Shown here: positions 1 to 6,602 of the stretch, piece after piece
Layout of the letters: the number at the start of each line of letters is the position of its first letter
Position numbering within the stretch: the first letter of the stretch is position 1
Assembly: GCA_020433835.1 (NCBI GenBank)
Contig: JAGRBY010000178.1
Location: 1-11,978 of the forward strand
Origin: Anaerolineae bacterium
GTDB taxonomy: Bacteria > Chloroflexota > Anaerolineae > 4572-78 > J111
Length of the DNA stretch: 11,978 bases
Direction of reading: 5' to 3'
The notes under the pieces: model-generated
What the model was told of the DNA's origin: nothing
Databases searched by the model: none
What the model saw: only the letters and a program-made list of their open reading frames with translations
Made by a program: the position numbers and the translations under genes

Positions 1-48
1 CCGGCTGGATGCCCGATAAAGACATTCGGGCATGACCATGGCCTCCAT
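1..48 (-). CDS. 5' end of an unidentified gene, sixth in the transporter operon (partial)
   Basis: Only the first 16 codons lie in the window (MEAMVMPECLYRASSR), so no function can be given. The start at 48 is chosen because a complete SD (AAGGAGG, 57-63) lies 8 nt upstream. An in-frame ATG at 72 would add eight residues (MDFKEVIE) but has only a weak AAAGG site (79-83), and the strong SD would then fall inside the coding sequence. The start is 50 nt after the mutarotase stop codon on the same strand, so the gene probably belongs to the same operon and the same pathway. The reading frame is open to the window edge. Confidence 0.5.
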   Translation of the reverse strand, partial: MEAMVMPECLYRASSR

Positions 49-98
49 TTCTATGACCTCCTTGAAATCCATATTGAGCCTTTATTTAATTGTCATTC

Positions 99-515
99 CT
101 AATCCGGCGGCACAACACCGATGGTCAAAATAATGTTGGCATACAACCTTTGTTCGGCGGTGGCCACTACCAGGGCGAGATCGGGGTCGTGGGCAAAGTC
201 ATAAAAGTCGTATCGCTGCATGGGCTGCAATTCAACGGTGAGCATCTGCCGAAAATCAGTATAGATATCCGGCTCGGTTCCATCATCAGTTAACATGACA
301 TGGGCTGCTTCGATAGGGATGACCGTCAAGATCGCCGCTAAGACATCCGTCACCGTCAAAACACCGGGGACTAAATTTAGATAAACGCGTTCGGCGTTGG
401 GGTTAGCCCGGGTGACGAACGGATAATTGCCGTCAGCGATTAAGACTTTGCCTCCGTGACCCGAAGCGGCTAAAACCTGCAAGATAGTGGGATGTAATAA
501 GTGTGTGGTTAGCAT
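99..515 (-). CDS. RbsD/FucU-family sugar mutarotase (D-ribose pyranase or L-fucose mutarotase type)
   Basis: The 138-residue product has the usual length of the RbsD/FucU family. These are cytoplasmic enzymes that interconvert anomers or ring forms of a freshly imported sugar so that the kinase or isomerase gets the right form. Visible family marks are HP at 8-9, GHG with the expected catalytic His20, the ADGNYP stretch with Asp28, and the C-terminal YANIILTIGVVP segment with Tyr125 and Asn127. That last segment recalls the YGNILLKKGV end of E. coli FucU, so FucU-like is slightly preferred to RbsD. The sequence does not settle whether the sugar is ribose, fucose or another. An SD (AGGAG, 524-528) lies 8 nt before the ATG, and the gene starts 14 nt after the kinase-like gene, so the two are probably co-transcribed. 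A mutarotase beside an RbsABC-type transporter supports monosaccharide uptake. Confidence 0.88.
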   Translation of the reverse strand: MLTTHLLHPTILQVLAASGHGGKVLIADGNYPFVTRANPNAERVYLNLVPGVLTVTDVLAAILTVIPIEAAHVMLTDDGTEPDIYTDFRQMLTVELQPMQRYDFYDFAHDPDLALVVATAEQRLYANIILTIGVVPPD

Positions 516-529
516 GTGTTGTTCTCCTG

Positions 530-1213
530 CTATACAGCCTCGATTTCGTCAGGCAAGGGTGGCAAAGGACTCTGCATCGACTTTTCTATAGCATCCAGCA
601 GAACCGGATCAACCTCGATGTTTTTGGTTATAACCGCTTGACTGTCTAATTGTTTTTTCTCAAGTGCCTGCGTTGCTTCGATAATCCAGTTGACGGCCAT
701 ATCGGTTGACACTGTGCCGGTATCGATGACCAGGTCAAAATGAGCCTCCACATCCCACTGCTTGTTGTAGAACATCTGGATGAATTTACGGCGGGCCTTA
801 TCGTCTTCTCGCACATGTTCCTCGGCTTGTTGGCGGTTGGTCAGCTCTTCTCTGGCCATCACCCGCTGTAACCTGGCCGGAAACGGGGCCTGGATGCGCA
901 CATTGAGGACATCGGCATAACCGCTCAAACTGGCAAATCCGCCCCGGCCCAAAATTACGGTGTTACCCCGGTAGGCTAACGCTTCCATCGTCTCATTTAA
1001 CATCGAGACGATGAGAAGATTGGTCTGGCTGGTCAAATCCCAAAATCCCGGTGCCGAGGTGTAGAGATCATTGAATTTAGTCAGACCATATTGGCGAAAT
1101 ATGCCTTCAATGATTCGCTTATCGACAAAGTCATACCCTAACCGCTCGGCTATCTCCTGCCCAATTTTAACCCCTTCGCTCCCATATTCTCTGGAAATGG
1201 TAATCGTTGCCAT
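530..1213 (-). CDS. Cytidylate-kinase-like family protein (small-molecule P-loop kinase, substrate unknown)
   Basis: The 227-residue product begins ATITISREYGSEGVKIG, the glycine-rich nucleotide-binding start of the cytidylate-kinase-like family (Pfam Cytidylate_kin2 type). Next come AERLGYDFVDKRII (23-35), the second-strand motif VILGRGGFA (86-94), a basic lid-like stretch EDDKARRKFIQ (136-146) and a family-typical HFDLVIDTG (158-166). The glycine loop reads GSEG rather than the more usual GSGG. The last 40 residues are a Pro/Glu-rich tail without visible domain marks. True CMP kinase (Cmk) normally sits with translation or cell-envelope genes. This relative lies inside a sugar-transport operon, 25 nt after the ATPase gene and 14 nt before the mutarotase gene, so its acceptor may be a sugar or sugar derivative; that is inference. 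The SD GAGGAG lies 9 nt before the ATG. Family assignment is confident, substrate is open. Confidence 0.82.
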   Translation of the reverse strand: MATITISREYGSEGVKIGQEIAERLGYDFVDKRIIEGIFRQYGLTKFNDLYTSAPGFWDLTSQTNLLIVSMLNETMEALAYRGNTVILGRGGFASLSGYADVLNVRIQAPFPARLQRVMAREELTNRQQAEEHVREDDKARRKFIQMFYNKQWDVEAHFDLVIDTGTVSTDMAVNWIIEATQALEKKQLDSQAVITKNIEVDPVLLDAIEKSMQSPLPPLPDEIEAV

Positions 1214-1238
1214 CGTTACTCGCTCCTCATTAGATTAT

Positions 1239-2741
1239 TCATGTCCCGCTGCCCACCGCATGTAACATGATGGTCTCTTCGCTAGCCTCGGCCCGAGACA
1301 GTTCCTTGGCAATGCGGCCTTCACGCATCACCATCACCCGATCACTCATCCCCAAAATTTCAGGCAGTTCGGATGAAATCATCATGATCGCTACCCCTTC
1401 AGCGGCTAAATCGGCCATAATCTGGTAAATCTCCGATTTGCTGCCGACATCGATGCCCCTGGTCGGTTCGTCCAGAATAAAGACGCGAACCCCCCGGCTC
1501 AACCAGCGAGCCAAAACCACCTTTTGCTGGTTGCCGCCGCTCATATTCACCACCAAAAAGTTGGGGCCGGGCGTTTTGATACTGAGTTGTCTGATATACT
1601 CTTTCACCAATTCAAGTTCTTTATTCAAGTTGATGACGTTTAACTGGGTCAATTGATCCAAGCCCGAGATGGTGGTGTTTTGGGTTACGGCCAGTTTGAG
1701 CAGGAGGCCCTGCCCTTTGCGATCTTCGGTAACCAGGGCCACGCCTTTACTGATCGCATCCCCCGGCGAACGAACTTTGTACGGTTGGTCATATAACTTC
1801 ATTTCACCACCGGTGTAGGGATCGGCCCCAAAAATAACGCGGGCCAATTCGGTTCGACCGGAACCGGTGATACCGGAGAAACCAATGATTTCGCCGGCCT
1901 TCAGGTTGAAGGAAATATCGTGCAGAACGCCCTCGCGGGAAATGTTGTTGACCTCCAAAACAACATCGCCCAGTTTGGGTGTTCGTTTGGGGTAAACATC
2001 CTGCAAATCACGGCCAACCATCAGCTTAACCAGATCATCCATGGTTACCTCAGAGATGTCTCGGGTGGCGACATACCGTCCATCTTTGAGGACGGTAACC
2101 TCGTCGGCCAGTTCAAAAATCTCTTTCAAGCGATGGGAAATGTAGATAATCCCAATACCCCGCGCCTGGAGGGTGCGGACTACTTCAAACAGTTTTTCCA
2201 AATCTTTCTCGCCTAGCACAGCCGATGGCTCATCCATAATCAGGATGCGTGTTTTTCTATTCAGCGCTTTGGCTATTTCAACCAACTGTTGTTCAGCGAC
2301 CGATAGATTTGAGGTCGACTCATCCATAGAGAAAGAAACGCCCAGGCTGTCGAGAATCTCCCGAGAGCGTTGTCTGACAGTGGCCCAGTCAACAACAAAT
2401 CCTTTTTTGGGCAGATTCCCCAGAAAAATATTCTCTCCGACACTCAGATGCGGAGCCAGGTTGAACTCTTGATAGATAGTCGAAATCCCTAAATCTTGAG
2501 CATCTTGCGGGCTGTTGATGTTGGCCCGCTGCCCCTCCCAAAAGATTTCTCCTTCGTCCCTGATGTAGGCTCCCGACAGGATTTTAATCAAGGTCGATTT
2601 ACCGGCTCCATTCTCGCCCAACAAGGCGTGAACCTGGCCTTCTCGAACAGTGAGACTGACCCCTTCCAGAGCCTTGACCCCAGGAAAGGATTTTCCGATA
2701 CCTTTCATCTCAAGCAAAATTTTTCCAGATGATTGATTCAT
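1239..2741 (-). CDS. Sugar ABC transporter ATP-binding protein, RbsA/MglA type (two ABC domains)
   Basis: The 500-residue product is the usual size for RbsA/MglA/XylG-type double ATPases, which power CUT2-family monosaccharide importers at the inner face of the membrane. Domain 1 (about 8-250) has Walker A GENGAGKST (42-50), Q-loop YQEFN (90-94), signature LSVAEQQ (146-152), Walker B ILIMDEP (166-172) and ISHR (201-204). Domain 2 (about 258-495) has the degenerate Walker A GITGSGRTE (290-298), with Arg in place of Lys, signature NMSGGNQQK (399-407) and Walker B FILDEPTRGIDVG (421-433). A degenerate second Walker A is normal for this family, so probably only the first site hydrolyses ATP at full rate. 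The H-loop of domain 2 reads ISSELPE, also typical. A purine-rich site (AGGGGA) lies 9 nt before the ATG, and the gene starts 22 nt after the permease stop codon. The sugar cannot be told from this protein. Confidence 0.96.
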   Translation of the reverse strand: MNQSSGKILLEMKGIGKSFPGVKALEGVSLTVREGQVHALLGENGAGKSTLIKILSGAYIRDEGEIFWEGQRANINSPQDAQDLGISTIYQEFNLAPHLSVGENIFLGNLPKKGFVVDWATVRQRSREILDSLGVSFSMDESTSNLSVAEQQLVEIAKALNRKTRILIMDEPSAVLGEKDLEKLFEVVRTLQARGIGIIYISHRLKEIFELADEVTVLKDGRYVATRDISEVTMDDLVKLMVGRDLQDVYPKRTPKLGDVVLEVNNISREGVLHDISFNLKAGEIIGFSGITGSGRTELARVIFGADPYTGGEMKLYDQPYKVRSPGDAISKGVALVTEDRKGQGLLLKLAVTQNTTISGLDQLTQLNVINLNKELELVKEYIRQLSIKTPGPNFLVVNMSGGNQQKVVLARWLSRGVRVFILDEPTRGIDVGSKSEIYQIMADLAAEGVAIMMISSELPEILGMSDRVMVMREGRIAKELSRAEASEETIMLHAVGSGT

Positions 2742-2763
2742 GTGATCGATTCCCCTCTGCCGC

Positions 2764-3750
2764 CTATTTCCCTCTATGGGTCAACTGGTCAATCGACACA
2801 GCCACAATCACCAGGATACCGGTGATCAGAACCTGGTAGATGGAAGCCACGCCCATCAACTGCAACCCGTTACGGAAGACGCCGACGATCAGCGCCCCAA
2901 CCAGCGTACCCAGGATATTACCGCGCCCGCCAAAGAGGCTGGTTCCACCCAACACCACCGCTGTGATACTTTCCAGGTTTGAGTCTTGCCCGGCTTGTGG
3001 GTCACCCACACCGGTGCGAGCTACCAGCAGTAACCCGGCAATGGCGTAGGTCAACGTGGCGATAGTGTAGACCCCGATCAACAGTCGGGTGGTCGAGATA
3101 CCGGCCAACCGGGCTGCCTCCGGGTTATCGCCGACGGCGTAAACGTACCGTCCGGCGGGAGTCGAGCGCAAAATAAACCAAGCGAGTAGGAACAGTAAAA
3201 ACATCAGCACCGAACCATACGTAATGGCCGTGTTGCCGATGCGGAAGGTATTGCCGAAAAAGGTCATCAGCGGAGGCAGGCCGGTGATGGTTTGGGTGGT
3301 GTAGATGCGGGTCAACGCAAAGGCGATGTTAAGCGTACCCAGCGTAACAATGAAGGGCGGCAGCCGAATATAGGTTACTAAGGCCCCGTTGAGAACTCCA
3401 AAAGCCAGACAAACGGCAAACCCAATCAAAATAGCGACGATAGGGTTCAACCCATAGTCAACGGCCATACTGGTCATGATAATCGAGCCTAAGGCCATCA
3501 CCGCGCCTACGGACAAGTCGATACCGGCTGTTAAGATAATCAGGGTCTGGCCGATGGCCAACGTACCAACGACCATCACTTGTTGAACAATAAGCGACAT
3601 ATTGGTCCCGGTTAAAAAGCGATCGGTTTGGGTCGAGAAGAAAATACAGGCTAGAATTAAAGCTGCAATGGGACCAATAATCGGCGAACCAAAAAGCACG
3701 TTCAGTAAACCAGAACGGCGTTTTGTCACTTTGCTAACAACAACGCTCAT
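2764..3750 (-). CDS. Sugar ABC transporter permease, RbsC type
   Basis: This 328-residue, very hydrophobic protein belongs to the RbsC/XylH/AraH permease group (BPD_transp_2) and forms the membrane channel, probably as a homodimer. After a basic N-terminus (KVTKRRSG) there are about eight to ten hydrophobic segments. Family motifs are TAGIDLSVGAVMALGS (74-89), YAVGDNPEAARLAGI (204-218, the cytoplasmic loop that contacts the ATPase) and VVLGGTSLFGGRGN (265-278), followed by the closing segment GTLVGALIVGVFRNGLQLMGV. Length and motif order are complete, with no sign of damage. Only one permease gene is present, as expected for CUT2 transporters. An SD (AGGAG) lies about 10 nt before the ATG, and the gene is 66 nt downstream of the binding-protein gene, with a strong hairpin between them. 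Confidence 0.95.
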   Translation of the reverse strand: MSVVVSKVTKRRSGLLNVLFGSPIIGPIAALILACIFFSTQTDRFLTGTNMSLIVQQVMVVGTLAIGQTLIILTAGIDLSVGAVMALGSIIMTSMAVDYGLNPIVAILIGFAVCLAFGVLNGALVTYIRLPPFIVTLGTLNIAFALTRIYTTQTITGLPPLMTFFGNTFRIGNTAITYGSVLMFLLFLLAWFILRSTPAGRYVYAVGDNPEAARLAGISTTRLLIGVYTIATLTYAIAGLLLVARTGVGDPQAGQDSNLESITAVVLGGTSLFGGRGNILGTLVGALIVGVFRNGLQLMGVASIYQVLITGILVIVAVSIDQLTHRGK

Positions 3751-3773
3751 AAGATGTCTACTCCTATTAAGAA

Positions 3774-3802
3774 GACGGCGGCGAAGAGACTCCGCCGCCG
3801 TC
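3774..3802 (-). terminator. Intercistronic GC hairpin between binding-protein and permease genes
   Basis: Perfect 10-bp inverted repeat (arms 3774-3783 and 3793-3802, GACGGCGGCG against CGCCGCCGTC) with a 9-nt loop, starting 14 nt after the binding-protein stop codon. On the minus strand it is followed by TTCTT rather than a solid U-run, so it looks like a leaky terminator or a 3'-end stabiliser. By analogy with known ABC-transporter operons (for example malE-malF), such a hairpin would keep the binding protein more abundant than the membrane parts. That role is inference; the hairpin itself is seen directly. Confidence 0.75.
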
Positions 3803-3816
3803 GAATTTAATCAACG

Positions 3817-4911
3817 TTACTTATCGCCCCAGCAGTTTTCGAGACCGAACGTGGTATCTTCACTTTCGACGCCGTCAACGGCATTGTCGGTAATAAGTGT
3901 GACCCCGGTATCGGTGTAGCCGGAAGGAGCTTCGCCGGTTTTGGCATAAGTGACGACAGCTTCAACGCCTTGGGTCGCCATTTTGAGCGGATACTGCTGC
4001 GAAGTGGCCGCAATCTGGCCATCGGCCACACCCTGCGTGCCTACACAACCGCCGTCAACCGAAACGACCAGCACGTCATTTTCTCGACCGGCATTCTTGA
4101 TAGCGGTGTAAGCGCCAAAGGCAGCCGGTTCGTTGATAGTGTAAACGACATTGATGTCCGGGTCTTTGGTTAGGCAGTTTTCCATCGCCGTCTGACCTTT
4201 GGCCTGGTCACCTTGGGTGTCCTGGCTACAAACCACTTCTGCGGAGTTGACCAGGTCATCGGCGGTGTCATCGACATCGGCCAGACCGGCTCCAGCCATA
4301 AAGCCGTTGTGGCGCAGGATGCCGACACTAATGCCTGGTGCCAGGTCAAGGGTGGCGATCTTCATCGGGGTGTCGCCCATCGCGGCTTTGGTGTACTCAC
4401 CAATCAACAGACCGGCTTTGAAGTTGTCGGTTGCAAACAGGGCATCGGTGGCATCTTGGGGGTCGGTCGGTGTGTCCAGCGCAATGACCAGTACTCCGGC
4501 ATCGCGAGCTTTCTGGATGGCCGGCACGATGGCTTTGGTATCGCTGGGGGTAATCAAAATGCCCTGCGCTCCAGCGTTGACCATATTTTCAATGGCCGTG
4601 ACCTGAGCCGCGTTGTCACCATCGAAGGCACCGGCTGCCGTCAGCAAGGTCGCGCCCAGTTCATCGACTTTGGCTTGAGCGCCCTCTTTCATTTTGACAA
4701 AGAAAGGGTTCGTTTCCGTTTTGGTGATGAGGCCGACGATGATCTCTTGATCGCCGGCTGGGGCGGCTTCTTCAGCGGGGGCTTCTTCGGCAGCAGCTTC
4801 TTTAGACTCACCGGATGAACTTGTCTCCGGCGCAGGCTGCGAACCGCAGGCCGTTACTAGCAGGGCAATAAGCATCAGTAAAAATACAGCGTACAAAAAT
4901 TTTCTTGACAT
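3817..4911 (-). CDS. Sugar ABC transporter substrate-binding lipoprotein, FrcB/RbsB-like (Peripla_BP_4)
   Basis: This 364-residue lipoprotein has a signal peptide ending in the lipobox VTAC with Cys22 as the lipidation site, then an Ala/Glu/Pro-rich tether to about residue 54. The binding domain has the two-lobe periplasmic-binding-protein order of the ribose/fructose group: GLITKTETNPFF (60-71), ALDTP (144-148), FATDN (159-163), YTINEPAAFGAY (257-268), VSVDGGC (283-289) and TSQQYP (303-308). From memory, these motifs match rhizobial FrcB (fructose/ribose/mannose importer) more closely than E. coli RbsB, so a hexose or pentose monosaccharide is the likely ligand; the exact sugar is not proven. 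It would capture sugar outside the cell and deliver it to the permease and ATPase encoded downstream. It is the first gene of the minus-strand operon. SD-like AAAGGAG (4921-4927) lies 9 nt before the ATG, with a second GAGGA nearer the start. Confidence 0.94.
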   Translation of the reverse strand: MSRKFLYAVFLLMLIALLVTACGSQPAPETSSSGESKEAAAEEAPAEEAAPAGDQEIIVGLITKTETNPFFVKMKEGAQAKVDELGATLLTAAGAFDGDNAAQVTAIENMVNAGAQGILITPSDTKAIVPAIQKARDAGVLVIALDTPTDPQDATDALFATDNFKAGLLIGEYTKAAMGDTPMKIATLDLAPGISVGILRHNGFMAGAGLADVDDTADDLVNSAEVVCSQDTQGDQAKGQTAMENCLTKDPDINVVYTINEPAAFGAYTAIKNAGRENDVLVVSVDGGCVGTQGVADGQIAATSQQYPLKMATQGVEAVVTYAKTGEAPSGYTDTGVTLITDNAVDGVESEDTTFGLENCWGDK

Positions 4912-5003
4912 TCCTCGTCACTCCTTTAGCTAAATATACGTCAGTGTAAAAGACTTCAATGTAAAAACGATATGACCTTCGATAACCATACAAAAAGATT
5001 TCG

Positions 5004-5023
5004 GCCTGCTACCATAAGCAGGC
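5004..5023 (-). terminator. Leader hairpin with delayed U-run (possible attenuator)
   Basis: Perfect 7-bp stem (GCCTGCT at 5004-5010 against AGCAGGC at 5017-5023) with a 6-nt loop. Read on the minus strand, it is followed 7 nt later by a run of five T (4996-4992). The gap makes it a poor intrinsic terminator, but its place in the leader, about 90 nt before the binding-protein start, would suit attenuation or mRNA processing. The stem is seen; the role is inferred. Confidence 0.4.
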
Positions 5024-5120
5024 TCAGTGACACGCTAACCACAACGGAGCATGTAGAATACAATTTTGCAACATGTCGAGAATGATGGAATATAAACGAT
5101 GACTAACAGTAGGTATGAGG

Positions 5121-5170
5121 TTATCGGAAGTATTTTAGGGGGCTATTCATACAATCATTTTTCACCTCCT
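5121..5170 (-). promoter_or_regulatory. Isolated perfect Shine-Dalgarno with tiny leader ORFs
   Basis: On the minus strand AGGAGGTGA (5170-5162) matches the 16S rRNA tail over 9 nt, the strongest SD in the window. Six nt after AGGAGG comes an ATG whose frame is only M-I-V-stop (5158-5147). An overlapping ATG (5150) opens a nine-residue frame, MNSPLKYFR (5150-5121). Both lie about 210-250 nt before the binding-protein start. Either a leader peptide is translated or the SD acts as a 30S docking and mRNA-stabilising site. Confidence 0.45.
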
Positions 5171-5198
5171 CGTGAAAGATCAATATCAATTGTATGAA
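5146..5198. repeat. Nested inverted repeat in the transporter leader
   Basis: Outer arms TTCATACAAT (5146-5155) and ATTGTATGAA (5189-5198) are perfect 10-bp complements. Inside them a hairpin of nine pairs, one of them G-U when read as plus-strand RNA (5157-5165 with 5172-5180), has the loop CTCCTC. On the minus-strand RNA the loop reads GAGGAG, so the SD core would sit in the apical loop. The structure could be an RNA element of the leader or a DNA operator with widely spaced arms. Confidence 0.6.
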
Positions 5199-5240
5199 AA
5201 GTTATGAGGCACGACTATTGGCAAAATGCTTATTTTATGG

Positions 5241-5271
5241 AAAAAAGCACCTTATTTTTAGTTAAAAGTGC
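5241..5271 (-). terminator. Weak terminator-like hairpin at the start of the predicted leader
   Basis: On the minus strand GCACTTT (5271-5265) can pair with AAGGTGC (5253-5247) over seven pairs, one of them G-U, with an 11-nt loop, and is followed at once by six T (5246-5241). The stem is AU-rich apart from GCAC/GTGC, so it would be leaky. It begins only a few nt after the predicted transcription start, which would suit early attenuation, but chance in AT-rich DNA is a real alternative. Confidence 0.3.
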
Positions 5272-5283
5272 AGAGGTAGTGAT

Positions 5284-5312
5284 CTTATAACCGGCTCACT
5301 TTTACCACACAA
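5284..5312 (-). promoter_or_regulatory. Candidate promoter of the transporter operon
   Basis: On the minus strand TTGTGT (5312-5307) and TATAAG (5289-5284) are separated by exactly 17 bp. The -10 matches consensus at five of six positions, the -35 at only three of six. The spacer carries the element TAAAAGTGAGCC, also found in the facing promoter. Predicted start is near 5277, giving a leader of about 365 nt. No better minus-strand promoter was found closer to the gene. Confidence 0.55.
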
Positions 5313-5340
5313 AACCTCTTGACAAAATTACAAGTGAGCC
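5293..5340. promoter_or_regulatory. Paired operator-like element TA(C/A)AAGTGAGCC, two facing copies
   Basis: GGCTCACTTTTA (5293-5304) and TACAAGTGAGCC (5329-5340) are inverted copies matching at 11 of 12 positions, with a perfect 9-bp core. Centres are 36 bp apart. Each copy lies inside the 17-bp spacer of one of the two divergent promoters, in the same orientation relative to that promoter. This is where a repressor would block both; the divergent ROK regulator is the obvious candidate (inference). Confidence 0.7.
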
Positions 5341-5347
5341 TTATACT
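5319..5347 (+). promoter_or_regulatory. Sigma70-type promoter of the ROK regulator operon
   Basis: TTGACA (5319-5324) is a perfect -35, TATACT (5342-5347) matches the -10 consensus at five of six positions, and the spacer is the optimal 17 bp. Predicted start is near 5354, giving a leader of about 35 nt before the GTG at 5389. The spacer is nearly filled by one copy of the shared operator-like element, which suggests autorepression. Confidence 0.82.
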
Positions 5348-5388
5348 TAGGCCAATAAGTTAAATCATTTTACAAAGTAGATTTCTGT

Positions 5389-6582
5389 GTGAACGCACCC
5401 CAAAAAGCGACCCGAAAACAGATAAAAACGCACAACGAGCGTCTCATTCTCAAAACCATCTACGATCAGGGCGAAACCAGTCGCGCCGATATTGCCCGCA
5501 TCACCAAACTCACCCGACCGACCGTATCGACCATTGTGGCGGGCTTTATTGAAGATGGTCTTGTGCAAGAAGTAGGTTATGGACCATCGGTAGGCGGCAA
5601 ACCACCGACACTATTAAAGCTCATTGCGGATGCGCGTCATCTCATTGGCATCGATCTGTCCGGCAGCGAATTTCGAGGCACAGTTATCAATCTACGGGGC
5701 GCAATACGGCAGCGGATTACACTTCCGGCTAAAGGTTGCACCGGGGATGACGCCCTCGCTTTGGTGTACCAGTTGATCGACAGCCTAATTCAGGCCACGG
5801 ATATACCGCTGTTGGGCATCGGCATTGGTTCGCCGGGTATTGTCGACCCCAATCACGGTATTATCGAGCAGGCGGTCAACCTGGGCTGGCATCATCTGCC
5901 CTTGCGAGCGCTACTGAGCGACCGTTACAAAGTACCCGTCTACGTTGCCAACGACAGCCACGTCGCAGCCATGGCCGAGTACACCTTTGGCAGCAGTCAG
6001 GCCGACCAAAATTTAATCGTCATCAAAGTAGGTCGCGGCATTGGCGCGGGGCTTATTCTTAACGGTCAACTTTTTTATGGCGATGGCTTTGGTGCCGGAG
6101 AAATTGGACATATCACGGTCGTCGATGATAGCGAGCTTTGTACCTGCGGCAACCGAGGCTGCCTGGAAACGGTGTCGAGCAGCCGGGCCATTATTGAAAA
6201 AGCGGCGCATATCGCCCGAACGCATTCAGGCTCGACGCTCAGCGATTTGGTTGAGACATCTGATTTAACCATTGATGCCGTTCGGCAAGCTTTCGAGGCC
6301 GGTGATACCACGCTTCAGCCTGTTATCAGCGAAGCAGGGCGCTATCTGGGAGTAGCCGTCGCCGGATTGGTGGGGGCACTCAACGTCAATCACATTTTGA
6401 TTGCCGGCAGTGTAGCCCGCTTCGGGGCGGCACTGCTAACACCGCTGAGGCAAGAAATAGATCGGCGCATTTTACCCGCTTTCGCCCAGAAGACTCGCAT
6501 TCACCCTACCGACTTAGACGCCGATATCGTTGTGTTAGGTGCAGCAGCTCTATTATTGAACCACGAAGTTGGAGTTGTTTAA
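5389..6582 (+). CDS. ROK-family transcriptional regulator (winged HTH plus ROK domain)
   Basis: This 397-residue protein has an N-terminal DNA-binding domain (about 15-75): NERLILKTIYDQGETSRADIA, then ITKLTRPTVSTIVAGFIEDGLV with recognition helix near 42-55. It is followed by a ROK sugar-binding domain. The ROK zinc motif is intact (EIGH 238-241, CTCGNRGCLE 251-260), as are GIGSPGIVD (145-153) and VANDSHVAA (186-194). The kinase phosphate loop is degenerate, GIDLSGSEF where kinases have DxGGTK, and the second loop reads GRGIGAG, so it is probably a sensor without kinase activity, like NagC, Mlc or XylR. It probably represses its own promoter and the divergent transporter operon until the sugar or its phosphate is bound. 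Start is GTG at 5389; no clear SD precedes it, which makes this start slightly uncertain. The ROK kinase gene follows after 20 nt. Confidence 0.93.
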   Translation: MNAPQKATRKQIKTHNERLILKTIYDQGETSRADIARITKLTRPTVSTIVAGFIEDGLVQEVGYGPSVGGKPPTLLKLIADARHLIGIDLSGSEFRGTVINLRGAIRQRITLPAKGCTGDDALALVYQLIDSLIQATDIPLLGIGIGSPGIVDPNHGIIEQAVNLGWHHLPLRALLSDRYKVPVYVANDSHVAAMAEYTFGSSQADQNLIVIKVGRGIGAGLILNGQLFYGDGFGAGEIGHITVVDDSELCTCGNRGCLETVSSSRAIIEKAAHIARTHSGSTLSDLVETSDLTIDAVRQAFEAGDTTLQPVISEAGRYLGVAVAGLVGALNVNHILIAGSVARFGAALLTPLRQEIDRRILPAFAQKTRIHPTDLDADIVVLGAAALLLNHEVGVV

Positions 6583-6602
6583 CAAATAAACAGGACAGGC
6601 AT

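Larger units (their letters stand above)
4912..5388. promoter_or_regulatory. Divergent control region between transporter operon and ROK operon
   Basis: An AT-rich 477-bp stretch without a supportable protein gene. From the ROK side it holds a strong plus-strand promoter (5319-5347), a facing minus-strand promoter (5284-5312), a shared 12-bp element in both spacers, and a predicted transporter leader of about 365 nt. The leader has hairpins at 5247-5271, 5157-5180 (inside the longer inverted repeat 5146-5198) and 5004-5023. Two copies of TGTAAAA (4945-4951 and 4960-4966, 15 bp apart) lie near the binding-protein start; their meaning is not clear. Confidence 0.8.

Noticed and set aside
4213..4818. 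201-codon plus-strand open frame opposite the FrcB-like binding protein
   Set aside because: It lies fully antisense to a gene with clear family motifs, has a low-complexity Gly/Phe-rich end mirroring the lipoprotein tether, and has no recognisable domain.
4933..4959. Possible minus-strand promoter TTGAAG-N15-TATATT close to the binding-protein start
   Set aside because: The spacer is only 15 bp and the predicted start would fall within the Shine-Dalgarno, leaving no working RBS.
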